This document shows positions 44,495-51,570 of a stretch of 51,570 nt of DNA, piece after piece; positions within the stretch are counted from its first letter, which is position 1, and each line of letters starts with the position of its first letter. A program made the position numbers and the translations under genes. Source of the DNA: Anaerosporobacter faecicola (GTDB lineage: Bacteria; Bacillota; Clostridia; Lachnospirales; Lachnospiraceae); contig NZ_JAAQRO010000012.1 in NCBI RefSeq assembly GCF_012070565.1, positions 1 through 51,570 of the forward strand, read 5' to 3'. The notes below the pieces were generated by a model. The model did no database searches. It had not been told where the DNA came from and worked only from the letters and a program-made list of their open reading frames with translations.

Positions 44495-44558
44495 AAAAAG
44501 CCCTCTCCTTTTTCCTTTTTCTTGATTTCACATTTCTTCTACACTTAACTAAATTACT

Positions 44559-44579
44559 ACTTACATGGGCTCTGTAAGT
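44559..44579. promoter_or_regulatory. Inverted repeat ACTTACA-N7-TGTAAGT
   Basis: Perfect 7-bp arms made of the same half-site as the palindrome 17 bases away (44596-44609), but in outward order. It lies in the leader of the binding-protein gene and could be a second repressor contact. Confidence 0.45.
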
Positions 44580-44589
44580 TATATGTAAT

Positions 44590-44609
44590 ATTATATGTAA
44601 GTGCTTACA
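44590..44609 (-). promoter_or_regulatory. Promoter -10 and LacI/CcpA-type operator of the importer operon
   Basis: TGTAAGTGCTTACA (44596-44609) has 6-bp palindromic arms in the style of LacI/GalR-family operators. It abuts a perfect TATAAT (44595-44590, minus strand). The -35 region is poor (TTGTAA 20 bases away), as expected for a regulated promoter. CcpA or the adjacent LacI-type regulator may bind. Confidence 0.6.
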
Positions 44610-44737
44610 TTGATATTACAACATTTTAATAATTTAGTCAATACTATTTTTTAAACAATATGTCATTTTCATCAATATAGATTCAATCATTCCCCATTTT
44701 TTTGTATACTTTTATTCATTGCTTCCTGTTTTTTCTC

Positions 44738-44791
44738 TTGTAACTGCTATAATTATCATATATAATGTGTATAGAAATGAAAGTACTTACA
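44738..44791 (+). promoter_or_regulatory. Promoter and operator of the LacI-type regulator gene
   Basis: TTGTAA (44738-44743), 17-base spacer, TATAAT (44761-44766), then TGAAAGTACTTACA at 44778-44791, which resembles the operator at 44596-44609. The site lies just downstream of the start point, fitting autorepression. A long leader of about 280 bases follows before the ATG at 45062, in which I see no further feature. Confidence 0.55.
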
Positions 44792-45061
44792 TATAATGTA
44801 TGAAATGCAACGAATCTTTCAGATAATTCAATGCAAGCATTTCCTGTTCAGACAAAATATAGTATAATAGATATGCTAGATTTTATCGTATGTTAGCCTC
44901 TATTCGCATTATTGGTAACATATATAACTATCTATTAAATTAGTATTTTCTTATTCTGCAACTATTCAGAACTGATTCGTTCTGAAACAGTTACCCTATA
45001 TTAAATAAGCAAAATGACGTTCATACGTCACACGTAAACATGTATTGAGAGAGGTAAAAGA

Positions 45062-46063
45062 ATGAACATATACGACATTTCACAAAAAGCGGGGGTTTCT
45101 ATCGCCACTGTTTCAAGAGTAATCAATGGGAACAGCAACGTGAGTGAAAAAACACGTAAAAAAGTAATGGCCGTTATTGAACAATATGATTATACACCAA
45201 ATGCATTTGCAAGAGGTCTGGGACTTAATACCATGCAGACGATCGGTATTCTATGCGCTGATTCTTCTGACCCATATCTAGCAAGTGCAATTTACTACAT
45301 TGAACAAATGTTACATAAAGAACAATATGATTCCCTTCTTTGTTGTACCGGTTATAATCAGGAAGACAAAGAAAAGTATCTTAATTTGCTACTTTCCAAG
45401 AAAGTAGACAGTATCATCTTAGTAGGTTCAAATTTCGTCGAAGCAGATGAAGAAAAAAATCAGTATATAAAAGAAGCTGCAAAATCTGTACCTATCATGT
45501 TACTAAATGGTGCCATCGATGCCCCTAATATCTATAGTTCTCTCTGTGATGATTATCACGCGACTTTTCAGATTACACAAAAGCTCTTAAAAACAGGGCA
45601 TGAGCGCATCTTATATCTTTACAATTCTCATTCATATAGTGGTAAAAAGAAGTTAAAAGGGTTTCATGATGCCTATTCTGAGATGGGTTTAAAGATTAAT
45701 GAATCTTATATTCAATATTTTGTTGGTGATATTCACGAAACTAGAGATTTCTTAGTAAATTTGACAAAGAAAGGCCTTACATTTGATTCGATCATAACAT
45801 CAGACGACAATCTTGCCGTTGGTGCACTAAAATTTGCCAAGTTAAAAGGAATCTCCGTTCCAAAGGATCTCTCAATTATCGGTTATAACAATTCCATGAT
45901 TGCAACCTGTTGTGATCCAGAATTGACTTCCATTGACAATAAGCTTGAAACAATCTGTAAAAACTGCGTTTCAACTCTGATGAATATATTTAATGGGAAT
46001 TCTGTTCCGTTCCGTTCTGTCTTCTCAGCAGAATTAGTAAAAAGAGAAACAACAGACTTCTAG
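45062..46063 (+). CDS. LacI/GalR-family regulator of the pectin locus
   Basis: This 333-residue regulator has a LacI helix-turn-helix (NIYDISQKAGVSIATVSRVINGNSNVSEKTRKKV), the hinge helix (YTPNAFARGL) and a periplasmic-binding-like effector domain ending TSIDNK. It is divergent from the sugar-binding protein gene and probably represses the importer and the uronate genes until an oligogalacturonide or keto-uronate binds. GAGAGGTAAAAG lies before the ATG. Candidate operators are at 44596-44609 and 44778-44791. Control of GH28 is possible through the half-site near 39885-39893. Confidence 0.9.
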   Translation: MNIYDISQKAGVSIATVSRVINGNSNVSEKTRKKVMAVIEQYDYTPNAFARGLGLNTMQTIGILCADSSDPYLASAIYYIEQMLHKEQYDSLLCCTGYNQEDKEKYLNLLLSKKVDSIILVGSNFVEADEEKNQYIKEAAKSVPIMLLNGAIDAPNIYSSLCDDYHATFQITQKLLKTGHERILYLYNSHSYSGKKKLKGFHDAYSEMGLKINESYIQYFVGDIHETRDFLVNLTKKGLTFDSIITSDDNLAVGALKFAKLKGISVPKDLSIIGYNNSMIATCCDPELTSIDNKLETICKNCVSTLMNIFNGNSVPFRSVFSAELVKRETTDF

Positions 46064-46075
46064 TTGCAAACAAAG

Positions 46076-46149
46076 AAAAGACAAGAACTTAGAATTCGTT
46101 TCGTAAGATACCTCTTAACGTAAACGAAAATCTAAATTACTTGTCTTTT
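46076..46149. terminator. Long nested hairpin, bidirectional terminator
   Basis: Outer stem AAAAGACAAG (46076-46085) with CTTGTCTTTT (46140-46149); inner stem TTAGA-ATTCGTTT with AAACGAAAATCTAA. T-runs on both strands end the convergent LacI-type and MATE genes. Same build as 1476-1570 and 49604-49674. Confidence 0.75.
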
Positions 46150-46289
46150 TTTCCTCATTTTACTTCGATCTCTTTATTCTATTTACCTAATTTATATATT
46201 GGTTCTGTTTATTGTTCTATTTTAGTCCTATATATATTGTCTTTTTTCTTGGTATATTTACCATTCGATTTATCGTTCTATATTTTTCC

Positions 46290-47696
46290 TTATACTGCTA
46301 CCCTTTGCTCTTCTTGCATTCTCTGCTTTCTAATCTTACCAATCTCAATGATTGCAATCAATGCTGATAGCACCCCTACGCCTATGTTGCTGATCATCAT
46401 GACAATACCAACACTATCACTTCCGATGTTTGTGTAATTCTGTAGAAACCATAGCACAGGAACTCTTAGTGCAAATACGCGCATAAAATTCACTAAGAAT
46501 GTGTATTTCATCAAACCATATCCGTACAGCAATGCCATAATTGATGCATGTATTCCAAGTGGTACCACACCATATGCTTCATAACGATAGATATGCTGTA
46601 TCAATTCTCTAAAAACAACATCATCTTTTGCAAACATTCCACTGATGATCTGGAGATTCCACATTGTCAATCCATAACCAATAAATCCAACTACAATATT
46701 ACAAACCATTATCTTTTTAAATGCGTCAAAGGCACGATCATACTGCTTAGCTCCTAAGTTCTGACTGATAATAGCCGCTCCACCCTCTTGGAATCCATTT
46801 TGAGGATTGGTTGTAATCCCACCAATATTATTTGATATCCCTAATGCTCCTACTGTTAGTGCTCCATACCCTGTACTCATGGAATTCACGATTACTTTCC
46901 CTATTGCGAACGAGAACTTCTCTACAATAACAGGTATTGACTGTTTAATCATTGGAGAAGCAATTTCATGATTCAATGCTGTTGCTCGAATAGAGAATCC
47001 AAAGATTCCTTCTTTTCCACTCATATTCTTAATAGCGATACCAAACATCAAAAGTTGAGATAGCAACGTTGCTATTGCTATACTGGTTACATTCCCGTGT
47101 AATCCATATACAAACCAAGCTGTCAAGGATAATTTCACCACAATCATCATAACATTCAGATTCAGGATTCGTTTCGAATTCCCCCTTGCTCTCTCAATTG
47201 CAATATACACATTGTTAAAGAACAGGATTACCAAAGAAAAGGTTTCTATTATGAAATATTGTTTTCCAACTGTAATCAATTCATCTGGTGTCTTAGCCAT
47301 ACGAAGAAATCCTTCTGCAAATGGAACGAATACACCAATTATAATCAGTCCAATTAATCCACAGATCAAATATAACGTACTTACCTGTTTCTTAACCTTC
47401 TTAAAATCTCCTGCTCCAAAAGTCTCACTAATCTTCAAACTCGCCCCTACCGCCAGTCCTCCACCAACAGCACTGATTGCCATATTCAACTGTGAAAGAT
47501 ATGCTACTGCTGATACTGCTTCCGAACTAATGTAGGAGGCCATTTGAGAATCAAATATCTTAAAAATCTGTGTCAAAGATTGATACAACGCCAAAGGAAA
47601 GCATATTCGCATCACCACGCTCCACATGTTCCCGTTTAATATGTATTCCCTATTTTTCTCGTCTCTTTTTGATAACTTCTCGTTTTCCGTTTTCAT
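46290..47696 (-). CDS. MATE-family efflux protein
   Basis: This is a 468-residue membrane protein with about 12 helices in two related MatE halves. The first half begins MWSVVMRICFPLALYQSLTQIFKIFD; FQEGGAAIISQNLGAK in the middle matches the conserved Q-x-N-G-A block of the family. It exports drugs or metabolites in exchange for Na+ or H+. The substrate is unknown. Divergent from the AraC-type regulator across 290 bp, which is the usual layout of a regulator and its target. GAGGTAAG precedes the ATG. Confidence 0.88.
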   Translation of the reverse strand: MKTENEKLSKRDEKNREYILNGNMWSVVMRICFPLALYQSLTQIFKIFDSQMASYISSEAVSAVAYLSQLNMAISAVGGGLAVGASLKISETFGAGDFKKVKKQVSTLYLICGLIGLIIIGVFVPFAEGFLRMAKTPDELITVGKQYFIIETFSLVILFFNNVYIAIERARGNSKRILNLNVMMIVVKLSLTAWFVYGLHGNVTSIAIATLLSQLLMFGIAIKNMSGKEGIFGFSIRATALNHEIASPMIKQSIPVIVEKFSFAIGKVIVNSMSTGYGALTVGALGISNNIGGITTNPQNGFQEGGAAIISQNLGAKQYDRAFDAFKKIMVCNIVVGFIGYGLTMWNLQIISGMFAKDDVVFRELIQHIYRYEAYGVVPLGIHASIMALLYGYGLMKYTFLVNFMRVFALRVPVLWFLQNYTNIGSDSVGIVMMISNIGVGVLSALIAIIEIGKIRKQRMQEEQRVAV

Positions 47697-47986
47697 TACT
47701 TACCTCTTTACTTCCAATACTCAACCCATGCAAATCCTATATGTTCATATTCTGTAACTTCAATCTGTCCAATTGAGTACTCTATTCATATTCCATACAT
47801 TGCCCATGTTTTATGTTGGTATTTTATCGCAATTTCTAAGTAGATTCTACTGTTTTTCTAGGGTATTTTTCTTTAAAGTACTGTTTTTTTGTGGTAAACT
47901 TGTCGATATAGATTTATGACTACTGTAATACAACACAGGAATTTCACACCCTAATCAATAAACAACGAAAGGAAGAACCCAAACCT

Positions 47987-48820
47987 ATGAACAATAAAAT
48001 CATGGATTTTTATATTGATAAAGTTTCACGAGGACCTTATTTCCAGATGGAATCCAATCACTTTCATTCCGAATATGAACTGTACTTCTTGCTATCTGGA
48101 ACACGTAAATTCTTCATCAATCACAGTTTTTATACACTTCATGAGCATGATCTAGTTCTCATCTCCAAAGGGGAATTGCATCGCACCTCCTTTCTTTCCG
48201 ATTCCTGCCATGAACGAATCGTTCTATATTTTAATGAGCAATGGCTCTCATCTCTTCACTTACCTATTACAGAGGATATCCGTTCTGCTTGTCTTTGTAC
48301 ACAAAAAAGAACCATTGGAGAGGATTCCAATGATTACTTTCAACAATTATTGAATCGTATGTTACAGGAATATTCTTCACAAGATAATTTTTCTTCCTCT
48401 CTCCTATTAAATTATTTTGAGGAACTTCTGGTTTTCTTAATGCGAACAAAGGAATCTTCTCATATGCAGAACGAAGATACGACAACGGATTCTGATATTG
48501 TAAGTGCAGCGCAATATATCTGTAACAATTATTCCAGCGACCTTACACTAGAAGATGTAGCAGCTTATGTAAATCTTTCTCCAACGTATTTTTCTAAAAA
48601 GTTCAAGACTTCTACTGGTTTTGGTTTTAAAGAATATCTGATTCATACAAGGTTAAAAGAAGCTGCTCATCTCCTAGCAGATACCAATGATTCCATTACT
48701 TCCATTGCGACACGATGTGGCTTTAGTGATAGCAACTATTTCGGGGATCTATTCCGTAAAGTTACCAACCAATCCCCTAGAGATTACCGAAAAAATACCT
48801 CTTACAATTATCAATTGTAA
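47987..48820 (+). CDS. AraC-family transcriptional regulator
   Basis: This is a 277-residue protein with an N-terminal cupin sensor (FHSEYELYFLLSGTRKFFINHSFYTLHEHDLVLISKGELHR) and a C-terminal double helix-turn-helix (LTLEDVAAYVNLSPTYFSKKFKTSTG, ITSIATRCGFSDSNYFGDLFRKVTNQSPRDYRK). Such regulators sense sugars or other small compounds. The divergent MATE gene is the nearest possible target. The stop codon lies inside a 15-bp hairpin (48795-48827). GAAAGGAAG precedes the ATG. Confidence 0.9.
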   Translation: MNNKIMDFYIDKVSRGPYFQMESNHFHSEYELYFLLSGTRKFFINHSFYTLHEHDLVLISKGELHRTSFLSDSCHERIVLYFNEQWLSSLHLPITEDIRSACLCTQKRTIGEDSNDYFQQLLNRMLQEYSSQDNFSSSLLLNYFEELLVFLMRTKESSHMQNEDTTTDSDIVSAAQYICNNYSSDLTLEDVAAYVNLSPTYFSKKFKTSTGFGFKEYLIHTRLKEAAHLLADTNDSITSIATRCGFSDSNYFGDLFRKVTNQSPRDYRKNTSYNYQL

Positions 48821-48827
48821 GAGGTAT
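48795..48827. terminator. 15-bp hairpin spanning the AraC stop codon
   Basis: ATACCTCTTACAATT, three-base loop, AATTGTAAGAGGTAT: a perfect stem with the final codons and the stop inside. A run of five A on the left makes it a terminator for leftward RNA; rightward it lacks a U-run, though a second hairpin (GAATCAC / GTGATTC, 48830-48847) follows. Confidence 0.65.
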
Positions 48828-48904
48828 CCGAATCACCAAAGTGATTCAAAAAGGGGAGGATAAGTATTTAATTTTTCTTTAGTGACTTGTCAAGAATCTG
48901 ATTT

Positions 48905-49055
48905 CGCCCTTTCGGACGACTGTATAATAATTGGAGGGGGAGTCCAACTATTATCATTTGCAACCAGCAAACGTAAACGTTGCTGTGTTGTAATCTAAAC
49001 CAGAAGTAGGGTAAGTTCAACTTACTTCCTCACTGGTTATTAGATTAATTATAGT
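48905..49055 (+). ncRNA. Candidate structured non-coding RNA
   Basis: Between the AraC gene and the next CDS there is dense local pairing in series: TTGGA/TCCAA with flanking TAATA/TATTA around a loop GGGGGAG (about 48927-48953), CAGCAAACG/CGTTGCTG (about 48967-48987), AATCTAA-ACCAG with CTGGT-TATTAGATT (about 48993-49046) enclosing GTAAGT/ACTTAC, and a possible closing pairing of TATAAT-ATT with AATTATA at the ends. No protein frame fits. The TATAAT at 48923-48928 could instead be a -10 box for the RNA. I do not recognise a named family (not tmRNA, RNase P or SRP). The plus strand is assumed. Confidence 0.45.
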
Positions 49056-49361
49056 ATGTATCGAAACAATCTTGTTTATACATTTCCAAAAAATATTTTT
49101 CGTTTTCTTGCTAGTTGCATTTCTATGTGGAGCAATCTATAATATATTCATACTTCGCACATGAATGTTCAGAACGCGTAGATGATTGCTTTATTCGTAG
49201 TGAATATAGAAATCACATGCACGAAGTAAATTTTTCGATGTGCGATGCTTGCGTAATAGAGATGGTAGGGGTGTACGCTCCTGTGTTTATGTTGAAAGAA
49301 CACACGTTATTATGCCTCAATCACTTTTTCATTAGTAAACAATTCATGAAAGGACTATCCC
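49056..49361. other. Intergenic region before the two-TM miniprotein
   Basis: About 305 bp. An open frame running through here has poor composition for a protein and no ribosome binding site, so I do not call it. A 13-bp inverted repeat with two central mismatches, TACTTCG-CA-CATG (49151-49163) and CATG-CA-CGAAGTA (49216-49228), may fold. No clear promoter found. Confidence 0.4.
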
Positions 49362-49589
49362 ATGCAAAAATCGAAACGTATCTTAGCGATTATTGGCATT
49401 GTTTTCTTAGTAGGACTCTATGTTGTTACCTTGATTTCTGCTATCTTTGCCACAAAGACGTCTGCTTCTCTTTTCAAAGCAAGTCTATTCTGTACGATCG
49501 TGATTCCTATATGCTTATATGTATACATGATGTTATGTCGTGTTTTTCGAAAGAAAGACGATAACAACGATCAACAAACGAAAGAATAA
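49362..49589 (+). CDS. Two-helix membrane miniprotein
   Basis: This 75-residue protein has a basic start (MQKSKR), two membrane helices (about residues 7-28 and 39-59) and a charged tail rich in Lys, Asp, Asn and Gln (VFRKKDDNNDQQTKE). The pattern is common among small Lachnospiraceae membrane proteins without known role. AAAGGAC eight bases before the ATG supports translation. It stands alone and ends at a large hairpin terminator. Confidence 0.7.
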   Translation: MQKSKRILAIIGIVFLVGLYVVTLISAIFATKTSASLFKASLFCTIVIPICLYVYMMLCRVFRKKDDNNDQQTKE

Positions 49590-49603
49590 AAGAAAGAATA
49601 CTC

Positions 49604-49674
49604 AAAAGAGCTCTATACCAACATTGGTGTGTGATTCTTAGAATCACGTACCAAGATGGATATAGAGCTCTTTT
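49604..49674. terminator. Long nested hairpin terminator
   Basis: Outer 14-bp stem AAAAGAGCTCTATA / TATAGAGCTCTTTT, continuing through TTGGT/ACCAA and GTGATTC-TTA-GAATCAC, so about 70 bases fold into one near-continuous hairpin. T-run on the plus strand. It ends the miniprotein gene. Confidence 0.8.
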
Positions 49675-49675
49675 T

Positions 49676-49881
49676 ATTATATGAGTCAAGGGACAAATAG
49701 ACACAATTTCATGCTTGCATGAAAAATTGTGTCTATGGGGACCGCTAAAACATGAGAAAGTAGCACGATTAGTGCGGATTTCGCATGTTTTTAGCATGAC
49801 GAAAGCATAAAATGCGTAGTCATGCGTAGACTCATGCCCGACAAATCCTATTTGTCGGGCAACTCATTATATGATGTAAGG
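49676..49881. repeat. Four-hairpin array between imperfect direct repeats
   Basis: Four consecutive hairpins: ATAGACACAATTT/AAATTGTGTCTAT (49697-49736, with inner CATGC/GCATG); CTAAAACATG/CATGTTTTTAG (49745-49794, inner GCAC/GTGC); GCATGAC/GTCATGC (49794-49825, inner GCAT/ATGC); GCCCGACAAAT/ATTTGTCGGGC (49836-49860). The block is bracketed by ATTATATGA-N3-AAGG at 49676-49691 and 49866-49881 (13 of 16 identical). No coding frame of its own. It could be a small non-autonomous mobile element or a structured RNA. Confidence 0.6.
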
Positions 49882-49941
49882 ATCAAAGACAACTTTTATC
49901 AATTACATTATTCTATTTCGAGAGTACTATACTTACTAATT

Positions 49942-50631
49942 CTACTTGTCTACTTGCTTCAAATTGAATAGTAATACATTAACTCCACCAAAAAATTCTA
50001 CAGAACAATCGTTTTCTGTTGTATAATGCATGACTACTTTGTTTATGGATTGAATCTTTTCTTTGTATTGCGCTACCTTTACATTCGTATTACTTTCTAA
50101 TAGCAACCATAAATCCTCTAATAATTGGTAGGAGTCATGGTCCAGATTATCAAGCGTATCTGTGCTCTTCCAAGTAACATAGTAAATATCCTTACTATCA
50201 ACCCAATGCTCTCCCTCGCTTCCAACTAATTCGGTAATTTTATCTTTCAACTGATTAAGATCAATATCAGTGAATACGATCTGTATAGAACTTAATGCTT
50301 CTGAATGATAGGGATAATACTCCTCTGTACTTGCAGGGTCAAACTTTAGAAGTATCTCCGTTATTTCATCTGTGTAACCTAATATGCTTACCGTAGGAGA
50401 AAGACGATAAAATAAACTGTTATCCTCATTATTCATATCTATTTGATGATCTGCAAGATTACTTTTACATTCATCAATACTAGTACCCCAAGATAAATAA
50501 CTTATGGGAGAAGAAATCCCGTAATCTTTATCTTTACTAGTCGATTTGTTCGAACATGATGTAAGAAAAACACTGATAAACATAATTAAAACCGTTGACA
50601 ATACCCTTTTTTTCTTCACTTTATATACCAT
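49942..50631 (-). CDS. Lipoprotein of unknown function
   Basis: This 229-residue exported lipoprotein has a signal peptide (about residues 8-25) and lipobox LTSC. The mature part, YLSWGTSIDECKSNLADHQI then several beta-strands, resembles domains in which a short peptide of the type SWG-x-S/T-x-x-E is followed by an alpha/beta fold, but I recognise no named family. The gene overlaps the end of the upstream secreted-protein gene by 11 bases, so the two are translationally coupled and likely work together at the surface. The ribosome binding site is weak, which also fits coupling. Confidence 0.65.
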   Translation of the reverse strand: MVYKVKKKRVLSTVLIMFISVFLTSCSNKSTSKDKDYGISSPISYLSWGTSIDECKSNLADHQIDMNNEDNSLFYRLSPTVSILGYTDEITEILLKFDPASTEEYYPYHSEALSSIQIVFTDIDLNQLKDKITELVGSEGEHWVDSKDIYYVTWKSTDTLDNLDHDSYQLLEDLWLLLESNTNVKVAQYKEKIQSINKVVMHYTTENDCSVEFFGGVNVLLFNLKQVDK

Positions 50632-51421
50632 CCACTATGCTTAATATATCGATTTGCAGTTCAAATTCATTATTATTTGAAGTACGTACATTCATTATTG
50701 ATGAATACATACCATTACTGTCAGATTTATAGTAGTTTGATTCATTCGCATATACATAATATGATTTATTATTTACCGGCGCCCCAACAGTTTGAATATT
50801 ATAAACCTCAGGATATACACTTGTATTCAAAAAAGCAGTTGCAATAATACCATGTTTAAAATACGCAACTGCAGTTGAACTAAAATTCACATAAGATTCA
50901 ACTTTAGTTGCATGAACTAAAATATCATTATATACACCAACTACACCTGACTCATAGTATTTGCAAGTAAAATATAACGTCTGCCTAGCAGCAATACTGT
51001 ACTTTGTAGTATTCGTACTGGTAGTTGAGCTTGAATATGAGATACTTCCTGTAACCTTGTTTTCAAGTGCAAAATTATCAACAACATATGCTTTTTCTAT
51101 GCTTCCGTCACTGTAATAACTTTCATTAACTAATTGAACAACAGTTAATCCATTATCATCAGAATTATCGACAGCTTTCATCGTATCTTGCGTAATACTA
51201 TTCGTAATAGACATCGTTGTTTTTGTTTGATTTAGAGCCATATTAATCAATCCCTGCTCATCAGTAACTAAATCATATGACTCCGTACTGACACAAACTA
51301 CTGCATCTGACGTTTGTGCAAAAGAAACATTTGGTTGTATAGATATAATTCCCAAAGTAAGTGTTATGCACATCGCCTTAGCGATACGTTTTTTTAAAAC
51401 AATACTCTGTAACATTTTCAT
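50621..51421 (-). CDS. Secreted protein of unknown function
   Basis: This 266-residue protein has a basic N-terminus, a hydrophobic core (AMCITLTLGIISIQPNV) and a likely cleavage after SFA-Q near residue 35. The mature part is rich in Ser, Thr, Tyr and Asn (SGSISYSSSTTSTNTTKYSIAARQTLYF), typical of extracellular beta-rich proteins; there is one isolated Cys in ACKYY-like context (FTCKYYESG). No sortase motif, membrane tail or binding repeat is seen. Perfect AAAGGAGG before the ATG. It heads a two-gene operon with the lipoprotein. Confidence 0.7.
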   Translation of the reverse strand: MKMLQSIVLKKRIAKAMCITLTLGIISIQPNVSFAQTSDAVVCVSTESYDLVTDEQGLINMALNQTKTTMSITNSITQDTMKAVDNSDDNGLTVVQLVNESYYSDGSIEKAYVVDNFALENKVTGSISYSSSTTSTNTTKYSIAARQTLYFTCKYYESGVVGVYNDILVHATKVESYVNFSSTAVAYFKHGIIATAFLNTSVYPEVYNIQTVGAPVNNKSYYVYANESNYYKSDSNGMYSSIMNVRTSNNNEFELQIDILSIVDGI

Positions 51422-51447
51422 ATAGTATCCTCCTTTAATTAGTAGGT

Positions 51448-51469
51448 AGTGTCAAATTTTACTACCTTT
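51448..51469. promoter_or_regulatory. Inverted repeat upstream of the secreted-protein gene
   Basis: GGTAGT and ACTACC arms (6 bp) with a 10-base centre, about 30-50 bases ahead of the ATG and just upstream of the ribosome binding site. A possible operator; no clean -35/-10 pair could be placed with confidence. Confidence 0.35.
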
Positions 51470-51570
51470 TTTATTGTATAAACCTCGATTTTATGGGAGT
51501 TTGCAATAAAAAGAGCAATGACCTCCCTTTTTGAAGTATAATGTAGTCACCACAACAAACAAAATACGAA

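Noticed and set aside
48923-49052. 6S RNA or another named Rfam RNA
   Set aside because: Stem order and loop sequences do not match any family I can recall with confidence, so only a structured candidate is reported.
49115-49564. A 149-codon open frame before and through the two-TM miniprotein gene
   Set aside because: No ribosome binding site, Cys/His/Phe-rich composition unlike a real protein, and it overlaps the better-supported miniprotein in another frame.

Overview
The window looks like chromosome from an anaerobic, plant-polysaccharide-fermenting Firmicute of the Lachnospiraceae, close in style to Lachnoclostridium (Clostridium) phytofermentans. Evidence: AT-rich DNA, AGGAGG ribosome binding sites, a bifunctional AdhE with Rex-like operators, lipoproteins with Firmicute lipoboxes, the DUF3006 and CpXC proteins and a DUF3877-like protein, and intracellular enzymes for mannan and pectin fragments. 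The genus is inferred from gene content, not from a marker gene. I see no rRNA, tRNA, CRISPR array, phage or IS transposase.

Layout. (1) 1-5,800: a transglutaminase-like protein with an unclear 5' end, DUF3006, a first GH105 hydrolase, three small proteins of unknown function and a split ThrE-type exporter. (2) 5,999-10,533: a lipoprotein/response regulator/histidine kinase operon behind an OmpR-type direct-repeat promoter, a frameshifted HPP-family membrane gene and a zinc-dependent phospholipase C-like protein. (3) 10,548-12,965: an ATPase/permease/binding-protein set of the NitT/TauT type. (4) 13,130-16,367: a soluble chemoreceptor-like protein next to a FIST sensor, and an APH-fold kinase. 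(5) 16,565-23,256: an operon read leftwards, GH1 - 2-epimerase - GH130 phosphorylase - CE2 esterase - phosphohexomutase, fitting cytosolic breakdown of acetylated beta-mannooligosaccharides. (6) 23,723-31,257: adhE, dapF, a membrane-type dipeptidase, a DUF4015 glycosidase-like protein and a SEC-C protein. (7) 31,361-46,063: a pectin/galacturonate locus with a CUT1 ABC importer, a second GH105, a GH28 polygalacturonase, a sugar-isomerase-like protein, UxaB, UxaA, UxaC and KdgK, and a divergent LacI-type regulator. (8) 46,290-51,421: a MATE exporter, an AraC regulator, two structured non-coding regions, a two-TM miniprotein and an overlapping pair of secreted orphan proteins.

How it works together. 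Pectin fragments would enter through the binding protein/permease set, be cut by GH28 and GH105, and the galacturonate would flow through UxaC, UxaB, UxaA and KdgK to KDPG. The KDPG aldolase and the importer ATPase are not here. Mannobiose would be epimerised, phosphorolysed to mannose-1-phosphate and glucose, and passed to the mutase. AdhE closes the redox balance by making ethanol, and three Rex-like operators fit control by NADH/NAD+.

Most notable non-coding signals: a recurring gene-start element (hairpin, AAAGG, in-frame ATG, nine bases, second ATG) at five unrelated genes; a four-hairpin array between imperfect direct repeats at 49,676-49,881; a strongly folded stretch at 48,905-49,055; a 63-bp hairpin repeat in duplicate between uxaA and uxaC; and a diverged ~80-bp repeat at two distant sites.
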